A stretch of 7,510 nt of DNA from an uncultured Gammaproteobacteria bacterium (GTDB taxonomy: Bacteria > Pseudomonadota > Gammaproteobacteria > Steroidobacterales > GCA-2729495), in contig CALGMY010000077.1 in the NCBI GenBank assembly GCA_937958785.1, positions 1-7,510 on the forward strand, read 5' to 3'. Every line of letters begins with the position of its first letter. Position 1 is the stretch's first letter. The notes beneath the pieces are model-generated. The model was not told the origin of the DNA, searched no databases, and worked only from the letters and a program-made list of their open reading frames with translations. Position numbers and translations under genes: made by a program. This document shows positions 6,465 to 7,510 of the stretch, one piece after another.

Positions 6465-6515
6465 CTGCGGTCACGCTCCGGAGAGTCTGGGGCTTTGTCA
6501 GGGGCCGAGCCAGCC

Positions 6516-6545
6516 GGATTTCCTCCCTCTTTGGAGAGAAATTCC
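6516..6545. repeat. Imperfect inverted repeat between vapB and tRNA-Phe
   Basis: GGATTTCCTCC (6516-6526) pairs with GGAGAGAAATTCC (6533-6545) with two single-base bulges and a CTCTTT loop. It lies upstream of the putative tRNA promoter and could be an operator, a weak terminator or chance. No other feature is seen between 6465 and 6560. Confidence 0.35.
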
Positions 6546-6563
6546 GCTGCAGCCCCGGCGCGC

Positions 6564-6593
6564 TTGACGCCCCTCGGCCCGACCCCCGAAAAT
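6564..6593 (+). promoter_or_regulatory. Candidate promoter for tRNA-Phe
   Basis: TTGACG (6564-6569) is followed after 18 bp by GAAAAT (6588-6593), then a GC-rich discriminator (GCCGCC), the pattern expected of stable-RNA promoters under stringent control. It would give a leader of about 55 nt, containing REP copy 4, before the mature tRNA 5' end. The -10 match is only four of six. Confidence 0.4.
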
Positions 6594-6618
6594 GCCGCCT
6601 CCTGAGGGGGCTCCCCCC

Positions 6619-6640
6619 GCAGGAGCGGCTTCAGCCGCGA
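6619..6640 (+). repeat. REP hairpin copy 4 (GGC/GCC stem type) in the tRNA leader
   Basis: Same as copy 1 except GCAG instead of GTAG at the head; stem GCGGC/GCCGC with TTCA loop. It ends 16 nt before the 5' end of tRNA-Phe. A separate short hairpin, GGGGG-CT-CCCCC (6606-6617), lies just upstream. Confidence 0.88.
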
Positions 6641-6656
6641 CCCGGTTCCCCGGAAT

Positions 6657-6732
6657 GGCCAGGTAGCTCAGTTGGTAGAGCAGCGGATTGAAAATCCGCG
6701 TGTCGGTGGTTCGATCCCGCCCCTGGCCACCA
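6657..6732 (+). tRNA. tRNA-Phe (anticodon GAA), CCA encoded
   Basis: A full cloverleaf can be drawn. The 7-bp acceptor stem is GGCCAGG (6657-6663) with CCTGGCC (6722-6728). The D stem is GCTC/GAGC. The anticodon stem is GCGGA/TCCGC around the loop TTGAAAA, with GAA at 6690-6692. The variable loop is GTGTC, and the T stem is GGTGG/CCGCC with a TTCGATC loop. Discriminator A and encoded CCA end at 6732. It carries phenylalanine to UUC/UUU codons. Its 3' half is a probable attachment site for the integrase gene downstream. No terminator is visible after it. Confidence 0.97.
6705..6732 (+). other. Probable attachment site (attL) at the tRNA-Phe 3' end
   Basis: P4-type integrases usually recombine into the 3' end of a tRNA gene and leave the tRNA intact, with the integrase gene next to it. 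Here the integrase starts 196 bp downstream of an intact tRNA-Phe in the same direction. The T-arm and acceptor region is the natural candidate for the core. The second copy (attR) would be right of the window, so the limits are inferred. Confidence 0.5.
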
Positions 6733-6928
6733 TTCACCTGTTTAGGCACGTCTGACTGGGTCCGTTCGGGTCCGGCAAAGTCCACTTAACCCGCTGATCC
6801 AAGGTGCCTTTCCGTCGGGCGCCGTCTCCGGATGTACGCCCGGGTACGTTGACCGCAAGCCCAAAGGTGCCCCAATTTCAGGGGCAACAACTGGTTTCCA
6901 CCGCTACCACGCCCAGGAGTTGCCCCAC
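6733..6928. other. Integrase upstream region with short repeats
   Basis: A 196-bp gap without a convincing gene. It holds GGGTCCG twice at a 10-bp interval (6758-6764 and 6768-6774). AAGGTGCC occurs twice (6801-6808 and 6864-6871). TGCCCC (6868-6873 and 6921-6926) is accompanied by its inverse GGGGCA (6881-6886), the first pair forming a hairpin with a 7-nt loop. Such clustered short repeats fit integrase arm-type or excisionase sites and promoter control, but no binding can be shown. Confidence 0.4.
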
Positions 6929-7510
6929 ATGGCCATCAACAAGCTCAGCGATTCCCAGATCCGGAACGTGCGCCCCCGGGACAAGGTCTTCCGCATCCAC
7001 GACGGCCTCGGCCTGTACCTGGAGGTGACACCCACCGGCAATCGCTGGTGGCGGTTCAAGTACACCTACGGCGGCAAGGAAAAGCGCGTCTCCCTGGGCG
7101 TCTACCCGCAGATCACCCTCAGGGACGCCCGCGAGCGCCGGGATGCCTGCCGGCGCCAGCTGGCCCACTACATCGACCCGGCCGTGGCCAAGCGGGAGGC
7201 CAAGGCGGCGCGGATCGCCAGCACCGAGAACAGCTTCGAGGCGATCGCCCGGGAGTGGTTCGCCAAGCGCTCGCCGGTCTGGAAGAAGACCCACAGCAGC
7301 AAGGTCATCCGCCGCCTCGAGATCGACGTCTTCCCCTGGCTGGGCAAGCGCCCGATTGCCGACATCAAGGCGTCCGAACTGCTACAGGTGATGCGTCGCA
7401 TAGAAGACCGCGGCGTGATCGAGACGGCGCACCGCTGCCTGATGAACTGCGGTCAGGTGCTGCGCTATGCGATTGCTACCGGACGGGCGGAGCGGGACCT
7501 GTCCCAGGAC
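6929..7510 (+). CDS. P4-type tyrosine integrase, 3'-partial
   Basis: The frame is open to the window edge, giving 194 visible residues of a protein usually about 400 long. The N-terminus (AINKLSDSQIRNVRPRDKVF, then DGLGLYLEV and GNRWWRFKYTYGGKEKRVSLG) is the arm-type DNA-binding DUF4102 domain of P4-like integrases. LRDARERRDACRRQLA and IDP follow, as is typical. From about residue 100 (FEAIAREWFAKRSPVWKKTH) the SAM-like core-binding domain begins. The catalytic domain with the Arg-His-Arg-Tyr residues lies beyond the edge, so activity cannot be judged. The ATG is supported by AGGAG at 6915-6919, nine bases upstream, the best ribosome binding site in the window. Adjacent to tRNA-Phe, it should catalyse site-specific integration and excision of an island, prophage or ICE extending to the right. 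Confidence 0.93.
   Translation, partial: MAINKLSDSQIRNVRPRDKVFRIHDGLGLYLEVTPTGNRWWRFKYTYGGKEKRVSLGVYPQITLRDARERRDACRRQLAHYIDPAVAKREAKAARIASTENSFEAIAREWFAKRSPVWKKTHSSKVIRRLEIDVFPWLGKRPIADIKASELLQVMRRIEDRGVIETAHRCLMNCGQVLRYAIATGRAERDLSQD

Noticed and set aside
4213..6640. Regularly recurring hairpin repeats as a CRISPR array
   Set aside because: The four units are hundreds of bases apart with genes between them and no spacers or cas genes; they are REP elements.
6498..6785. 95-residue minus-strand ORF
   Set aside because: It runs antisense through the tRNA-Phe gene and the REP; a typical spurious prediction over a tRNA.
6804..7028. 74-residue + strand ORF before the integrase
   Set aside because: It overlaps the integrase start in another frame, has low-complexity Ser/Thr/Pro composition and no ribosome binding site; the integrase frame is supported by AGGAG and homology.

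Overview
The window is GC-rich chromosomal DNA from a gammaproteobacterium. The gene content (AsmA family, Kup, MutY, YggX), the preference for GC-ending codons and the GTAGGAGC-type REP hairpins fit lineages such as Xanthomonadales, Pseudomonas relatives or other high-GC Gammaproteobacteria. The genus cannot be fixed from the sequence alone.

Layout from left to right. An AsmA-family envelope protein gene (+, 5' end outside the window) converges on kup (-), a proton/potassium symporter of normal length. Between and partly inside their 3' ends lies an AT-rich element: a perfect 31-bp inverted repeat with a 4-nt loop, followed by a 15-bp tandem duplication. Then come mutY (+, adenine glycosylase), divergent from kup, and yggX (+, Fe(II)-trafficking/oxidative damage protection), only 31 bp apart and probably one operon. 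A vapBC toxin-antitoxin pair (-) converges on yggX. Next, on the + strand, is a tRNA-Phe(GAA) gene with encoded CCA, followed by the first 194 codons of a P4-type tyrosine integrase that runs off the right edge. The last two make up the usual left boundary of an integrative element or genomic island inserted at the 3' end of a tRNA gene.

Four full REP hairpins, all in the same orientation, sit in the intergenic gaps: kup/mutY, mutY/yggX, yggX/vapC and the leader of tRNA-Phe. They form two stem variants that differ by a compensatory base-pair swap. The most striking feature is that the stop codons of four genes (asmA-like, kup, mutY, yggX) all lie inside repeat DNA: two in the long hairpin/tandem-repeat element and two in the TAG of a REP GTAGGAGC head.

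Functionally, mutY and yggX both protect against oxidative damage. In Pseudomonas, as I recall, an asmA-like gene lies directly before mutY-yggX, so kup appears to be inserted into an otherwise conserved cluster. I do not see a clearly novel multi-gene system. The points worth following are the repeat-supplied stop codons, the long hairpin, the REP covariation and the island boundary, whose cargo lies to the right of the window.
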